Shown here piece after piece: positions 1 through 9,156 of a DNA stretch of 64,000 nucleotides (the stretch's first letter is position 1; each line of letters opens with the position of its first letter). The translations under genes and the position numbers were made by a program. The notes under the pieces are model-generated. The model saw nothing but the letters and a program-made list of their open reading frames with translations, did no database searches and was not told the DNA's origin. The stretch comes from Bacillus oleivorans (GTDB lineage Bacteria; Bacillota; Bacilli; Bacillales; JC228), in the NCBI RefSeq assembly GCF_900207585.1, contig NZ_OAOP01000012.1:62001-126000 (forward strand), read 5' to 3'.

Positions 1-139
1 TCAAGCAAGCTTGCCAAGTGGGGCATGAAAAATGATTCAAGGTTGATGTATACTCAAGGAAAGCCAAAAAGTGACAGAAAGAATTGGGGAAAATGAGAAT
101 GATCATTCAGCTGATCGAAATTGGAGTGTGGGTGTTCTG

Positions 140-733
140 ATGACAAATAGTAGAAAGAATCGTAAGGTTGATGGGTTTATAAGAAAAGCCCAAAAGTGGA
201 AGGAAGAATTTGAGACGTTGAGAAATATCGTTCTTGACTGTGAGCTGACCGAAGATATTAAGTGGATGCATCCTTGTTACATGTTTGAGAACAAAAACAT
301 TGTTTTAATACATGGATTTAAAGAATATTGCGCGCTTCTGTTTCACAAAGGTGCCTTGTTGCAGGATCCCCATGGGATTCTAATCCAACAAACGGAGAAT
401 GTACAGGCGGTGCGCCAGATTCGGTTCACCAATGTTCAAGAAATAGTTGAGATGGAATCCATCTTGAAAGCCTATATTAATGAAGCCGTTGAAGTTGAAA
501 AAGCCGGATTGGAAGTGAATTTAAAAGAGACTTCAGAATTTACTATTCCTGAAGAACTTCAAAATAAATTCGATGAAATCCCTGCCTTAAAAACTGCTTT
601 TAAAAGCTTGACGCCGGGACGACAAAGAGCATACATTCTTTATTTTTCTAATGCCAAGCAATCTAAAACTCGAGAGTCAAGGGTTGAAAAATATATACAG
701 CAAATTCTCAATGGAAAGGGATTAAATGATTAG
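140..733 (+). CDS. YdeI/OmpD-associated family protein
   Basis: The 197-residue soluble protein has the layout of the YdeI family: an N-terminal DUF1801-like part (residues about 10-110, with the KWKEEFETLR and DIKWMHPCYMF stretches) and a C-terminal helical OmdA-like part ending in the LTPGRQRAYILYFSNAKQS region. Family function is not established; some members are described as bacteriocin-protection proteins. I start at the ATG at 140 because MTNSRKNRKVD resembles the family N-terminus as I recall it. A longer GTG-started form at 71 would add 23 unlikely residues. It stands alone and its terminator may be the hairpin at 958. Family call fairly sure, cellular role unknown. Confidence 0.75.
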   Translation: MTNSRKNRKVDGFIRKAQKWKEEFETLRNIVLDCELTEDIKWMHPCYMFENKNIVLIHGFKEYCALLFHKGALLQDPHGILIQQTENVQAVRQIRFTNVQEIVEMESILKAYINEAVEVEKAGLEVNLKETSEFTIPEELQNKFDEIPALKTAFKSLTPGRQRAYILYFSNAKQSKTRESRVEKYIQQILNGKGLND

Positions 734-1076
734 TATTTCGATGAGATTATAAATTAATCAAACATTAAGATATTACCTCACTTTCCGTTCATTCAAACTC
801 CTTTTTGGATCGCAGGTAACACTCGGGTCAAATAATTTAAAATGAATAAAACAAAAAAGTGATCCGTAGAGTATAAGCAAACTACTGTGTACCCTTTGGC
901 TTTTTGCTGAAAGGTACGCTTTTCTGGAACGAACGAGTGCTAGAGTTAAAGAACAACGAGCTGATCGCAGCTCTTTTTCTTTTTGTGTTAACGAAGCAGG
1001 AGTTGAACAAAATTTAGATCAGTAGTTTAATTTAATTACAGTACATTTAAAAAAATTTGGGGGACTTAATTTTGAT
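734..1076. other. Intergenic region with one terminator
   Basis: No convincing gene is visible on either strand. The only clear element is the hairpin at 958. The remainder is AT-rich and ends in a GGGGGAC ribosome-binding site for the GNAT gene at 1077. Confidence 0.5.
958..984 (+). terminator. Rho-independent terminator
   Basis: GAGCTG and CAGCTC form a six-base-pair stem around an ATCG tetraloop, followed by TTTTTCTTTTT. It lies well downstream of the YdeI-family gene. Confidence 0.8.
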
Positions 1077-1529
1077 ATGTGGGTTAATAAAGGATTTTCA
1101 ATTTCTACAAAAAAAGAGTATTTAGATCTGCCATTAATACATAACTTTTTAAGTCAAGAAGCGTACTGGTCAAAGGGTATACCTGAGCAAATAGTAAAAA
1201 AGGCAATTGAAGTTTCTCCGCTATGTTTTGGAGTCTATAAAGGTGAAGCAGGTAAAGACGGTTTTGAACAAGTTGGTTTTGCAAGGGTAATTACTGATTT
1301 AGCCACGTTTGCTTATCTTTGTGATGTGTTTATATTGCCAGATTATCGTAAATTAGGGTTATCAAAATGGTTAATGGATATTATCACAAATCATTCCGAA
1401 TTACAGGTTGTTCGTAGATTTATGCTAGCCACTAATGATGCACATTCATTATAAAGTCAATATGGTTTTGAGAATGTTAATCCCGAACTATTTATGCAAA
1501 AGGTCCTTAAAAATCCATATCAACAGTAA
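1077..1529 (+). pseudogene. GNAT family N-acetyltransferase, interrupted by in-frame TAA
   Basis: The first 125 codons encode a GNAT acetyltransferase: the core strand LCDVFILPDYRKLGLSKWL (about residues 81-99) carries the acetyl-CoA-binding region, followed by RRFMLATNDAHSL. A TAA at 1452-1454 stops the frame exactly where family members normally continue with a tyrosine (LYSQYGF). The same frame resumes as SQYGFENVNPELFMQKVL and ends at a second TAA at 1527. A single TAT-to-TAA change explains this. The truncated product would lack the last strand and helix of the fold and is probably inactive unless the stop is read through. An AGGGGGAC-like ribosome-binding site precedes the ATG. Confidence 0.8.
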
Positions 1530-1715
1530 AATTTCTTCAACTAGTTTCCCCAAGTAGCGGGTGAACGGTTTAGTTGACGAGGTCCATGCCCCACGGGTGC
1601 TTACGTTCTACCCCGGTAACAGTGTACTATTAAAACCCAATGAAAAATGGTCAACCAGAAATATCTGCTAACCATATCATACGAAGAATGCTTTAGTCGA
1701 AGTAGAAACTATAAA

Positions 1716-1745
1716 AGGATCTCGAACAGAGGTCCTTATTTTATT
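1716..1745 (+). terminator. Terminator-like hairpin
   Basis: GGATCTC pairs with GAGGTCC (seven pairs, one G-U) around a five-base loop, then TTATTTTATT. Confidence 0.55.
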
Positions 1746-1779
1746 GGGAGAATAACATCAATATTTTTAAACATAGCCA

Positions 1780-1810
1780 GTCCCATTTCGCATTTGGGAC
1801 AGATTTTTTT
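1780..1810 (+). terminator. Terminator-like hairpin
   Basis: GTCCCA pairs with TGGGAC, followed by AGATTTTTTT. Confidence 0.55.
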
Positions 1811-1904
1811 AATGGAATGGGACATTGTTGAATACATATGTATAAACGCGCCATTTTAATTAGGATGGTTGGAAAACAGTTAGGAGCGCGTTGCCCTGGT
1901 GAAT

Positions 1905-1936
1905 ATAGGACGATGCTGCTAAACGGTCCTATTTTT
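1905..1936 (+). terminator. Terminator-like hairpin upstream of spoVK
   Basis: ATAGGAC pairs with GTCCTAT across a 14-base loop and runs into TTTT. It would insulate spoVK from upstream transcription. Confidence 0.55.
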
Positions 1937-2022
1937 CACGGAGGAAGTTCCGCCAAATATAGGCATTTGTCACCTATTTAACATCGTAAGCGTATACTGT
2001 TAGAGATTGAGAGGTGAAGGCT

Positions 2023-2979
2023 TTGGACCAACCAATTCGATTAAAGAATAATGGTCAGATAAGCATTGTGTTAAATTCACAAAAACGAAAAAATCTCAAA
2101 GATTCTCCATTTGAAAAAAAGCACACCATCTCCCATTCAGTCGGAAATGAGCACGCGGAATTAAGGGAGATCGAAGAAGAACTAGGTGCCTTAGTAGGCA
2201 TGTCAGAAATGAAAAAAATGATAAAAGAAATTTATGCGTGGATATATGTGAATAAGAAGCGTGAAGAAGCCGGTCTTAAGTCGGGAAAACAGGCATTGCA
2301 CATGATGTTTCGCGGAAATCCCGGTACAGGGAAAACGACAGTTGCAAGATTAATAGGTAAGCTGTTTCAAAAAATGAACGTCCTGTCAAAAGGGCACCTG
2401 ATTGAAGCGGAACGTGCAGATTTAGTGGGAGAGTACATTGGACATACTGCACAAAAAACAAGAGATTTAATTAAAAAAGCAATCGGCGGTATTTTATTTA
2501 TTGACGAGGCCTATTCTTTAGGCCGCGGCGGAGAAAAGGATTTCGGCAAAGAAGCAATAGACACCCTCGTTAAGCACATGGAAGATAAGCAGCACGAATT
2601 TATTTTAATTTTAGCGGGCTATTCAAGAGAGATGGAATACTTTTTAACATTAAACCCCGGATTAGAATCAAGATTCCCGCTCGTTCTAGACTTTCCCGAT
2701 TATAGTGTGGACGAATTAATGGAAATTGGCAGCCGAATGTTGAAAGAGAAAGAATACGTATTAAGTTTGGAAGCTGAAAAGAAGCTGAGGGATCATCTAA
2801 TTTGGAAAAAATCTCTCTTAAGCCCATCAGCCTTTTCTAACGGCCGATACGTTCGCAATCAAATAGAACGCGCCATCCGTTCACAAGCTATGAGACTATT
2901 ACTTAACAATCAGTACGATCGTCAAGAACTTATGACAATCCGAAGTCACGATCTGCATTTTGAAGAAGATGATGATTAA
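2023..2979 (+). CDS. spoVK: Stage V sporulation protein K, AAA+ ATPase
   Basis: SpoVK is a CbbX-like AAA+ ATPase made in the mother cell and needed for late spore maturation. The sequence shows Walker A GNPGTGKTT (about residue 100), Walker B ILFIDEA, a sensor-1 region ILILAGYSREM, and the GLESRFP arginine motif. Overall it is very close to the B. subtilis protein in length and motifs. I prefer the TTG at 2023 because AGAGGTGA sits six bases upstream; a GTG at 2014 is the alternative. It is followed by hflX and ynbB as in B. subtilis. A possible sigma-E-like -10 lies at 1991. Confidence 0.93.
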   Translation: MDQPIRLKNNGQISIVLNSQKRKNLKDSPFEKKHTISHSVGNEHAELREIEEELGALVGMSEMKKMIKEIYAWIYVNKKREEAGLKSGKQALHMMFRGNPGTGKTTVARLIGKLFQKMNVLSKGHLIEAERADLVGEYIGHTAQKTRDLIKKAIGGILFIDEAYSLGRGGEKDFGKEAIDTLVKHMEDKQHEFILILAGYSREMEYFLTLNPGLESRFPLVLDFPDYSVDELMEIGSRMLKEKEYVLSLEAEKKLRDHLIWKKSLLSPSAFSNGRYVRNQIERAIRSQAMRLLLNNQYDRQELMTIRSHDLHFEEDDD

Positions 2980-3309
2980 CTGGAGGAAGGGTCAGACTCC
3001 TATAGCTGGGGGACTGACCCCTTACATTTTTTAGCCGGCACATATATCCGGTTTTTCAATGTTTCAATAATTTTTAACCGCATTTTTTAACAAAACGGTT
3101 AAACTACCTCCTCTTGATAATTCCAATTTACGTGTAAAACCTGAATTATCCATTCCAGTTATTTCTCCCACACTATCCGGCAAAAATAATCCAACTTTCT
3201 ACACAATCTAAACCACTTGATGTTGAGTCACTTTCATGATTAGATTAATCGTGGGATAGCAGAATACATAATAGATCATTAAATATTCAATCCAGAAAGA
3301 GGGGTATTA
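2980..3309. other. Intergenic region between spoVK and hflX
   Basis: It contains the GGTCAG inverted repeat at 2987 and otherwise AT-rich sequence with no credible gene. It ends in the AGAGGGG ribosome-binding site of hflX. Confidence 0.5.
2987..3023. repeat. GGGTCAG...CTGACCC inverted repeat
   Basis: AAGGGTCAGACTCC and GGGGGACTGACCCCTT form imperfect inverted arms immediately after spoVK. This looks like one of the dispersed palindromic elements common between Bacillaceae genes. A related GGTCAGAC occurs once more near 32776. It may also end spoVK transcription. Confidence 0.55.
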
Positions 3310-4566
3310 TTGATACAAGAAAACCAAGAAATTAAAGAAAAAGCGATATTAGTTGGATGCCAGCTGCCATTCATGGAAGATGAACGGTTTCAATATTTAA
3401 TGGAAGAACTGGGTTCCTTAGCTCACACTGCAAACGCAGAGGTAGTGATGGTGGTTGTCCAAAAGCGGGACCGAATCGACAATGCAACTTACATAGGAAA
3501 AGGAAAAGTGGCAGAACTGCAGGCATTAGAGGAAGAATTCGAACCGAGTCTTTTTATCTTTAATGATGAGTTATCTCCAAGCCAGGTGCGCAACTTAGGA
3601 AGGGAATTAAATGCAAAAATCATTGATCGCACCCAGCTGATTTTAGATATATTCGCGAGAAGAGCGCAATCAAGAGAAGGGAAACTCCAGGTTGAACTGG
3701 CGCAGCTCGAATATTTACTGCCTAGATTAGGCGGCCAAGGTGCCCAACTCTCCAGATTAGGAGGGGGAATTGGGACTAGAGGACCTGGGGAAACCAAACT
3801 GGAAACGGACAGAAGACATATTAATCGCAGAATTGATGAATTAAAACGCCAGCTCGAACAGGTGAGAAAGCACAGGGAACGGTATCGGGACCGCCGCAAA
3901 AAAAATAATGTGTTTCAAATTTCATTGGTCGGTTATACGAATGCTGGAAAGTCCACAATTTTTAACCGTTTAACTGATGAAGAGACATTAGAAGAAAACC
4001 TGTTATTTGCGACGCTTGATCCAACGACGAGAAAACTTCGTTTGCCAAGCGGGTTTCAAGCCTTACTTACGGATACAGTTGGATTTATTCAGCATTTGCC
4101 AACGACGTTAGTAGCAGCCTTCCGCTCGACATTAGAAGAAGTCAAGGAAGCGGACCTTTTAATTCATGTCGTCGACAGTTCCCATCCAGACTATGATCAG
4201 CATGAACGAACCGTCCGTTCGCTGCTAGAAAAGCTCGAAGCCTCTACCATTCCTGAGATTGTAGTCTATAATAAGAAAGATGCAAGTCCGGCGAACTTTG
4301 TGCGTTTATCCACACAAAACAGTTTACACATTAGTGCTTTGAAAGCAGAAGATTTAGATTTGCTTCTGCAAACAATTCAGCAATTTGTTACAGCTGAAAT
4401 GAAACCATATGATGTGCAGCTCTCAAGCAGCCAAGGAAAAACGATGAATCAATTAAAGTTAGAAACCATCGTGAAAGAGGTTGTTTATGATGAGGAAAAG
4501 GATCAGTATCGCTGCAAAGGCTTTGCTCCAGAATGGCATCCACTATTTACACATCAAGAAAGGTAA
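3310..4566 (+). CDS. hflX: GTPase HflX (housekeeping copy)
   Basis: HflX is a ribosome-associated GTPase that splits stalled 70S particles. The 418-residue protein has the HflX N-terminal domain (residues 1-190, including the [25 protein letters not shown] loop region) and a G domain with P-loop [10 protein letters not shown]3 DTVGF and G4 YNKKD. It starts with TTG at 3310 behind AGAGGGG. It is the syntenic copy (B. subtilis ynbA), lying between spoVK and ynbB with six bases before ynbB. A second, divergent hflX is at 53069. Confidence 0.95.
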   Translation: MIQENQEIKEKAILVGCQLPFMEDERFQYLMEELGSLAHTANAEVVMVVVQKRDRIDNATYIGKGKVAELQALEEEFEPSLFIFNDELSPSQVRNLGRELNAKIIDRTQLILDIFARRAQSREGKLQVELAQLEYLLPRLGGQGAQLSRLGGGIGTRGPGETKLETDRRHINRRIDELKRQLEQVRKHRERYRDRRKKNNVFQISLVGYTNAGKSTIFNRLTDEETLEENLLFATLDPTTRKLRLPSGFQALLTDTVGFIQHLPTTLVAAFRSTLEEVKEADLLIHVVDSSHPDYDQHERTVRSLLEKLEASTIPEIVVYNKKDASPANFVRLSTQNSLHISALKAEDLDLLLQTIQQFVTAEMKPYDVQLSSSQGKTMNQLKLETIVKEVVYDEEKDQYRCKGFAPEWHPLFTHQER

Positions 4567-4572
4567 GAGAAT

Positions 4573-5820
4573 ATGTTTTTATATTTAAATCATGGCAAAC
4601 AAATCAAAGAAACGGTCGACTTGGTTGAACAGAAGATCGCACCAATTCATAAACGAATTGATGAAATGGTGCTTTCGAATCAAAATAAAGTATTAAGAAG
4701 TTTTCAGGCCAACAAAGTGAGTGACTCACACTTTAATCCGACTACCGGGTACGGCTATGACGACATGGGGAGAGATACGCTGGAAAAAGTGTATGCCGAT
4801 GTCTTTGGCGGGGAAGCAGCTCTAGTCCGGCCGCAAATTATTTCAGGAACACATGCGATCACGATTGCCTTGTTTGGTATCTTGCGACCTGGCGATGAAC
4901 TTCTATATATAACGGGGAATCCATACGATACGCTCGAAGAAATTGTTGGAATTAGAGGAGAAGGGGATGGTTCGTTAAAGGATTTCGGGATCAGTTATCA
5001 GGCTGTTCCTTTAACTGAACAAGGGCAGATTGACTTGGAAGCAGTTCAATCAGCTATTAAGCCGAATACGAAAATGATCGGAATCCAGCGCTCCAAAGGG
5101 TATGCGGTACGCCCATCTTTTACCGTAAACGAAATTAAAGAAATGATTGATTTTGTTAAAAGCATAAAAGACGATGTTGTGGTATTTGTTGATAATTGCT
5201 ACGGAGAATTTGTGGAGGAAATCGAGCCTTGCCAAGTCGGGGCTGACTTGATGGCTGGCTCGCTCATAAAAAATCCTGGCGGCGGTCTGGCCAAAATTGG
5301 CGGATATATAGTCGGAAAAGAAAAGTATGTAAAATCCTGTTCTTACCGGCTAACATCACCAGGGATCGGAGCAGAAGCTGGTGCCTCCCTTTATAGTTTA
5401 CAAGAAATGTACCAAGGGTTTTTCCTTGCACCACATGTGGTTGGTCAAGCTTTAAAAGGTGCGGTATTTACAGCCTGTTTCTTAGAGCAATTTGGCATGA
5501 AAACAGAACCTTCTTGGGACGCAACTAGAACAGACCTGATTCAATCGGTTCAATTCGATTCGACAGAAAAAATGGTGGCATTCTGTCAAGCGATTCAATA
5601 TGCTTCACCGATTAATTCCCACGTCACTCCATATCCAAGCTATATGCCAGGTTACGAAGACGATGTCATTATGGCTGCGGGAACTTTTATCCAAGGGGCA
5701 AGCCTTGAATTAACGGCCGACGGTCCAATCCGCCCGCCATATGTCGCCTATGTCCAGGGCGGATTAACTTATGAACATGTGAAATTAGCGGTTTGTTACG
5801 CGATGGATCGGGTATTATAA
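4573..5820 (+). CDS. ynbB: Methionine gamma-lyase-like PLP enzyme (YnbB, 'aluminium resistance' family)
   Basis: This 415-residue fold-type I PLP-dependent protein belongs to the YnbB family. The characteristic glycine-rich stretch SLIKNPGGGLAKIGGYI at about residues 229-245 contains the likely PLP lysine, and VDNCYGEF has the PLP-ring aspartate. The true substrate is not established; annotation as aluminium resistance or methionine gamma-lyase is by homology. It is translated from an ATG six bases after hflX and is probably co-transcribed with it. Its terminator follows at 5829. Confidence 0.9.
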   Translation: MFLYLNHGKQIKETVDLVEQKIAPIHKRIDEMVLSNQNKVLRSFQANKVSDSHFNPTTGYGYDDMGRDTLEKVYADVFGGEAALVRPQIISGTHAITIALFGILRPGDELLYITGNPYDTLEEIVGIRGEGDGSLKDFGISYQAVPLTEQGQIDLEAVQSAIKPNTKMIGIQRSKGYAVRPSFTVNEIKEMIDFVKSIKDDVVVFVDNCYGEFVEEIEPCQVGADLMAGSLIKNPGGGLAKIGGYIVGKEKYVKSCSYRLTSPGIGAEAGASLYSLQEMYQGFFLAPHVVGQALKGAVFTACFLEQFGMKTEPSWDATRTDLIQSVQFDSTEKMVAFCQAIQYASPINSHVTPYPSYMPGYEDDVIMAAGTFIQGASLELTADGPIRPPYVAYVQGGLTYEHVKLAVCYAMDRVL

Positions 5821-5828
5821 AACAATGG

Positions 5829-5861
5829 GAGACTTCCTGAACGGGAGTCTTTTGTTTTTAC
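5829..5861 (+). terminator. Terminator of ynbB
   Basis: AGACTTCC and GGGAGTCT form an eight-pair stem around TGAAC, followed by TTTGTTTTT. Confidence 0.85.
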
Positions 5862-5914
5862 TCTTTAAGTGCCGATTATAACTTAAAACTGTACATATAG
5901 AATAAATTTATCGA

Positions 5915-6505
5915 ATTTAACTGAACTCAGATTGGTTTAACCGAACTGAGATTGGTTTATCCGAACTCAGGGCAGGTTTAACTGAACTCGGGACAGGTTT
6001 AACCGAACTCAGATTGGTTTAACCGAACTCAGGGCAGGTTTAACTGAACTCGGGGCAAGTTTTACCGAACTCAGAGCCGGATAACCGAACTCAGAGCCGG
6101 ATAACCGAACTCAGAGCCGGATAACCGAACTCAGAGCCGGATAACCGAACTCAGAGCCGGATAACCGAACTCAGAGCTGAATAACCGAACTCAGAGCCGG
6201 ATAACCGAACTCAGGGCAGGTTTAACCGAACCCAGAGCTGGATAACCGAACCCAGAGCCGGATAACCGAACTCAGGGCAAGTTTAACCGAACTCCGGGCA
6301 GGTTTAACCGAACTCCGGGCAGGTTTAACCGAACCCAGAGCCGGATAACCGAACTCGGGACAGGTTTAACCGAACTCCGGGCAGGTTTAACCGAACCCAG
6401 AGCCGGATAACCGAACTCAGGGCAGGTTTATCCGAACTCAGAGCCTGATAACCGAACAACACCGGATAACCGAACTCAAAACCATTTAACCAAACTCCCA
6501 ACCCT
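5915..6505. repeat. Tandem array of about 29 units, core CCGAACTCAG
   Basis: Roughly 29 head-to-tail units of 20-21 bases fill the space before glnR. Two unit forms alternate: TTTAACCGAACTCAGGGCAGG and ATAACCGAACTCAGAGCCGG. Several units around 6064-6163 are identical, whereas the ends are degenerate. There are no unique spacers, so this is not CRISPR. The reading frame through it on the minus strand is an artefact of the repeat. The same core recurs in opposite orientation at 28171 and 37541. Function unknown. Confidence 0.95.
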
Positions 6506-6565
6506 TTAATTAAAATCAGCCCACTAACCACCATTCACCCAATAGACAAATCTCCCGAAAAATTA

Positions 6566-6617
6566 TGTAAGAAAATCTAACATCTTATTGACATATTATA
6601 TAACACTCAAATATAAT
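6566..6617 (+). promoter_or_regulatory. glnRA promoter with two GlnR/TnrA sites
   Basis: A perfect GlnR/TnrA operator (TGTNA-N7-TNACA) reads TGTAAGAAAATCTAACA at 6566-6582. A second site with one mismatch covers 6589-6605 and overlaps the -35 TTGACA (6588-6593). The -10 TATAAT is at 6612-6617, spacing 18. This is the same arrangement of two operators as in the autoregulated B. subtilis glnRA promoter. Confidence 0.92.
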
Positions 6618-6651
6618 GAAACTATCAAAGGAAAGGAAGGAGGAAAGTCAT

Positions 6652-7059
6652 ATGGCGAATAAAGAGATCCGACGTTCCATGCCTGTTTTTCAAATCGGTG
6701 CTGTCATGGAGCTGACTGATTTAACGGCCAGACAAATTAGATACTATGAAGAGCAGAAACTGATTTCACCAGCACGGACGGAAGGGAATCGCCGACTTTT
6801 TTCCCTCAATGACATTGACCGTCTTCTTGAAATTAAAGACTACTTAGATCAAGGGATCAATATGGCGGGGATCAGAAAACTAATGGAAGTGAATCAAGCA
6901 TCTTCTGCACTTGAAGAGGATAAGGCTAAGGATAAAAGCCAAAAAGAATTAAGTGACGAAGAACTGCGCAGATTACTTCGTGAAGAGCTGCTTCAGGCTG
7001 GACGATTCCAAAAATCTGCATCTTTACGACAAGGGGATATGTCTAGATTTTTCCACTAA
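6652..7059 (+). CDS. glnR: Transcriptional repressor GlnR
   Basis: GlnR is a MerR-family repressor of nitrogen genes activated by feedback-inhibited glutamine synthetase. The 135-residue protein has a winged-helix MerR domain (residues 10-80, with [15 protein letters not shown] and [15 protein letters not shown]) and a charged C-terminal tail ([16 protein letters not shown]) of the kind that responds to glutamine synthetase. The ATG at 6652 is chosen over an upstream ATG at 6616 because GGAGG precedes it and [13 protein letters not shown] matches the family start. It forms an operon with glnA, 37 bases downstream. Confidence 0.96.
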   Translation: MANKEIRRSMPVFQIGAVMELTDLTARQIRYYEEQKLISPARTEGNRRLFSLNDIDRLLEIKDYLDQGINMAGIRKLMEVNQASSALEEDKAKDKSQKELSDEELRRLLREELLQAGRFQKSASLRQGDMSRFFH

Positions 7060-7096
7060 AAATAAGCGTTTTTACAATTAAGGGAGGAAATGATGT

Positions 7097-8431
7097 ATGG
7101 GTAGATACTCAAGAGAAGATATTAAAAAGTTTGCTAAGGAAGAAAACGTGAAATTTATCAGACTTCAATTCACGGACATATTAGGAACCATTAAGAACGT
7201 TGAGATTCCAATCAGCCAATTAGATAAAGCATTAGACAATAAAATGATGTTCGATGGTTCATCTATTGAAGGATTTGTTCGTATCGAAGAATCTGATATG
7301 TATCTATATCCTGATTTAGACACTTGGGTAATCTTCCCATGGACGGCTGAAAAAGGTAAAGTGGCACGTTTGATTTGTGACATTTACAACCCAGACGGAA
7401 CTCCATTTGCCGGGGACCCTCGTGCCAATCTAAAGAGAGTTCTTGCTGAAATGGAAGAACTGGGATTCACAGATTTCAACCTTGGACCTGAACCAGAATT
7501 CTTCTTATTCAAACTAAATGAAAAAGGCGAACCAACTCTTGATCTAAATGATAATGGCGGATACTTTGACCTTGCGCCAACAGACCTTGGTGAAAACTGC
7601 CGTCGCGATATCGTTCTTGAGCTTGAAGAAATGGGCTTTGAAATCGAAGCATCTCACCATGAGGTAGCCCCAGGACAACACGAAATTGACTTTAAATATG
7701 CAAGTGCAGTTAAAGCATGTGACGATATCCAAACTTTTAAGCTTGTAGTAAAAACAATTGCCCGTAAACACGGTTTACATGCAACGTTCATGCCAAAACC
7801 ACTATTTGGTGTAAACGGAAGCGGAATGCACAGCAACCTTTCCCTATTCAGAAATGGTGAAAATGCGTTCTATGATCCAAATGGCAAGCTTGAACTAAGC
7901 GAAACAGCTTACCAATTTATCGCTGGAATTCTAAAGCATGCACCAAACTTTACGGCAATCACCAACCCAACCGTAAACTCTTACAAGCGCTTAGTACCTG
8001 GTTACGAAGCTCCAGTTTACGTAGCATGGTCTGCAAGAAACCGTTCTCCGCTTATGCGTATTCCTGCATCCCGCGGAATGAGCACACGTGTAGAAGTTCG
8101 CAGTGTAGACCCAGCAGCTAACCCATACTTAGCAATGGCTGTATTATTAAAAGCAGGTCTTGATGGAATCAAAAATAAATTCCAAGCACCTGCTCCAATT
8201 GACCGTAATATTTATGTGATGACAAAACAAGAAAGAGTAGAGGCTGGAATCATTGACCTTCCTGCAACTCTTTATCACGCTCTTGAAAATCTAAAGTCTG
8301 ATGAAATCATCACTTCAGCTCTAGGGGATCACATTTTAGATCACTTCATTGAAGCAAAAGAGATTGAATGGGATATGTTCCGAACCCAAGTCCATCCTTG
8401 GGAGAGAGAACAATATATGCAAATGTACTAA
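7097..8431 (+). CDS. glnA: Glutamine synthetase type I-alpha
   Basis: GlnA makes glutamine from glutamate, ammonia and ATP. The 444-residue length and absence of an adenylylation segment identify the GSI-alpha form. Visible motifs are GPEPEFFLF (metal-binding glutamates), VNGSGMHSN and NRSPLMRIP. Arginine 62 in GFVRIEESD corresponds to the residue needed for feedback inhibition in B. subtilis GS. Feedback-inhibited enzyme also activates GlnR and sequesters TnrA, so the gene closes its own regulatory loop with glnR. The start is an ATG behind GGGAGG. Confidence 0.97.
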   Translation: MGRYSREDIKKFAKEENVKFIRLQFTDILGTIKNVEIPISQLDKALDNKMMFDGSSIEGFVRIEESDMYLYPDLDTWVIFPWTAEKGKVARLICDIYNPDGTPFAGDPRANLKRVLAEMEELGFTDFNLGPEPEFFLFKLNEKGEPTLDLNDNGGYFDLAPTDLGENCRRDIVLELEEMGFEIEASHHEVAPGQHEIDFKYASAVKACDDIQTFKLVVKTIARKHGLHATFMPKPLFGVNGSGMHSNLSLFRNGENAFYDPNGKLELSETAYQFIAGILKHAPNFTAITNPTVNSYKRLVPGYEAPVYVAWSARNRSPLMRIPASRGMSTRVEVRSVDPAANPYLAMAVLLKAGLDGIKNKFQAPAPIDRNIYVMTKQERVEAGIIDLPATLYHALENLKSDEIITSALGDHILDHFIEAKEIEWDMFRTQVHPWEREQYMQMY

Positions 8432-8628
8432 AAAAGGAAAACCCTCGATACCAATGGTATGGAGGGTTTTTTATATAAAAAATATAATCGAATAAATGCA
8501 AGTAGGCCCAAATTTAATAGAGTGATGCTATACAATCCGGTTAAAAATCCTTTTGAAGCTTCAGCACTCTTTTTCCTCTTCCAATATAAATACAAAGGAT
8601 ACGCATAAATCCACTGAATAAAACCCAA
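8428..8628 (-). pseudogene. Possible remnant of a small membrane protein
   Basis: The minus-strand frame begins GFIQWIYAYPLYLYWKRKK and continues SAEASKGFLTGLYSITLLN, which resembles the C-terminal half of a family of roughly 100-residue two-to-three-helix Bacillaceae membrane proteins (…IPLYFYFKRKG…). There is no ribosome-binding site at the TTG at 8628, the frame is open only a few codons further upstream, and its last codons run through the glnA terminator. I read it as the truncated end of a decayed gene; it could also be chance. Confidence 0.35.
8437..8473 (+). terminator. Terminator of glnRA
   Basis: AAAACCCTCGATACC pairs with GGTATGGAGGGTTTTTT, giving a strong stem with a T-tract right after glnA. 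Confidence 0.9.
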
Positions 8629-8710
8629 GACTGGACGAGTTGCGTATAAAATTAGTTAACCAAGGCAACAAACTTTAAGGCTGATAGAGTATAGGGATGG
8701 TAAGCTTTTT

Positions 8711-8891
8711 ACGGACACTGGATCCGTTATTTTTGAAAAAAGGGCAGATTTCAAAAATTAAAGGACACTGATTCCGTTATTCGTGTAAATTACGGCAATT
8801 TTTTGTTGGTTTTGGTAAAATAACGGAACATATGTCCGGTTGCTTCGTGAAAACAGTGGTTTTTATGGAAATAGCGGATCCTATGTCCGCT
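8711..8891. repeat. 181-bp F-F-R-R repeat element, copy 1 (GGACA...CCGTTAT)
   Basis: Two direct copies of a motif of the form CGGACACTGGATCCGTTAT (8712 and 8763) are followed by two inverted copies (about 8820 and 8870, ATAACGGAACATATGTCCG type). A single transcript could fold into nested hairpins. Copy 2 at 56423 has the same order and nearly the same length. It fills the otherwise gene-free stretch 8629-8988. Confidence 0.9.
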
Positions 8892-8988
8892 TAGAACAAC
8901 AAATTAAGCTTTACTTTCTTAACTAACAAAAAAACAGGGCTCTTTCACTGTTTTTCTTATATTAATCATACGAAGAGTGCGGGAGAAG

Positions 8989-9156
8989 TTAAAATAATCT
9001 CCGCGGATCATTTTCTTTTAAGTGCTCCTGATCCTTTTCTTTACGTCTCCGGTCTGGAATAAACTTTTTATTGGTTTTTTTTATATAAACATCAAGTATT
9101 CCTGCTAGTACTAATATAGCAGTGAATATACCGATTAGAATCCACAGAACAGGCAA
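8989..9156 (-). CDS. Small membrane protein, 55 aa
   Basis: On the minus strand AAGGGAGG lies eight bases before a TTG at 9156 that opens a 55-codon gene. The product starts MPVLWILIGIFTAILVLAGI, a single transmembrane helix, followed by a highly charged cytoplasmic tail (FIPDRRRKEKDQEHLKEND). I do not recognise a named family; it resembles the many single-span small proteins of Bacillaceae. The strong ribosome-binding site and sensible topology support it. It has no obvious operon partner. Confidence 0.65.
   Translation of the reverse strand: MPVLWILIGIFTAILVLAGILDVYIKKTNKKFIPDRRRKEKDQEHLKENDPRRLF

Larger units (their letters stand above)
1530..2022. other. Intergenic region with three terminator-like hairpins
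   Basis: The 493 bases between the broken GNAT gene and spoVK hold hairpins at 1716-1745, 1780-1810 and 1905-1936, each followed by a T-rich run. A 70-codon open frame here (1647-1859) runs through two of these hairpins and is not credible. The sequence CGTATACT at 1991-1998 resembles a sporulation sigma-E -10 element (consensus CATAYANT) and would suit spoVK, but I see no good -35 partner. Confidence 0.45.

Noticed and set aside
1-96. Frame open from the first base, ending RLMYTQGKPKSDRKNWGK
   Set aside because: It could be the last 31 codons of a gene cut by the window edge, but nothing identifies it and it overlaps the alternative start of the next gene.
1452-1454. Selenocysteine insertion as explanation of the broken genes
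   Set aside because: All four interruptions are TAA, whereas tRNA-Sec reads UGA.
1647-1859. 70-codon open frame
   Set aside because: It runs through two terminator-like hairpins and shows no recognisable protein pattern.
5915-6505. CRISPR array
   Set aside because: Units are contiguous with no unique spacers, and no cas genes are present.
6325-6534. 69-codon open frame on the minus strand
   Set aside because: It is produced by the 20-21 bp repeat array; its residues repeat with the units and there is no ribosome-binding site.
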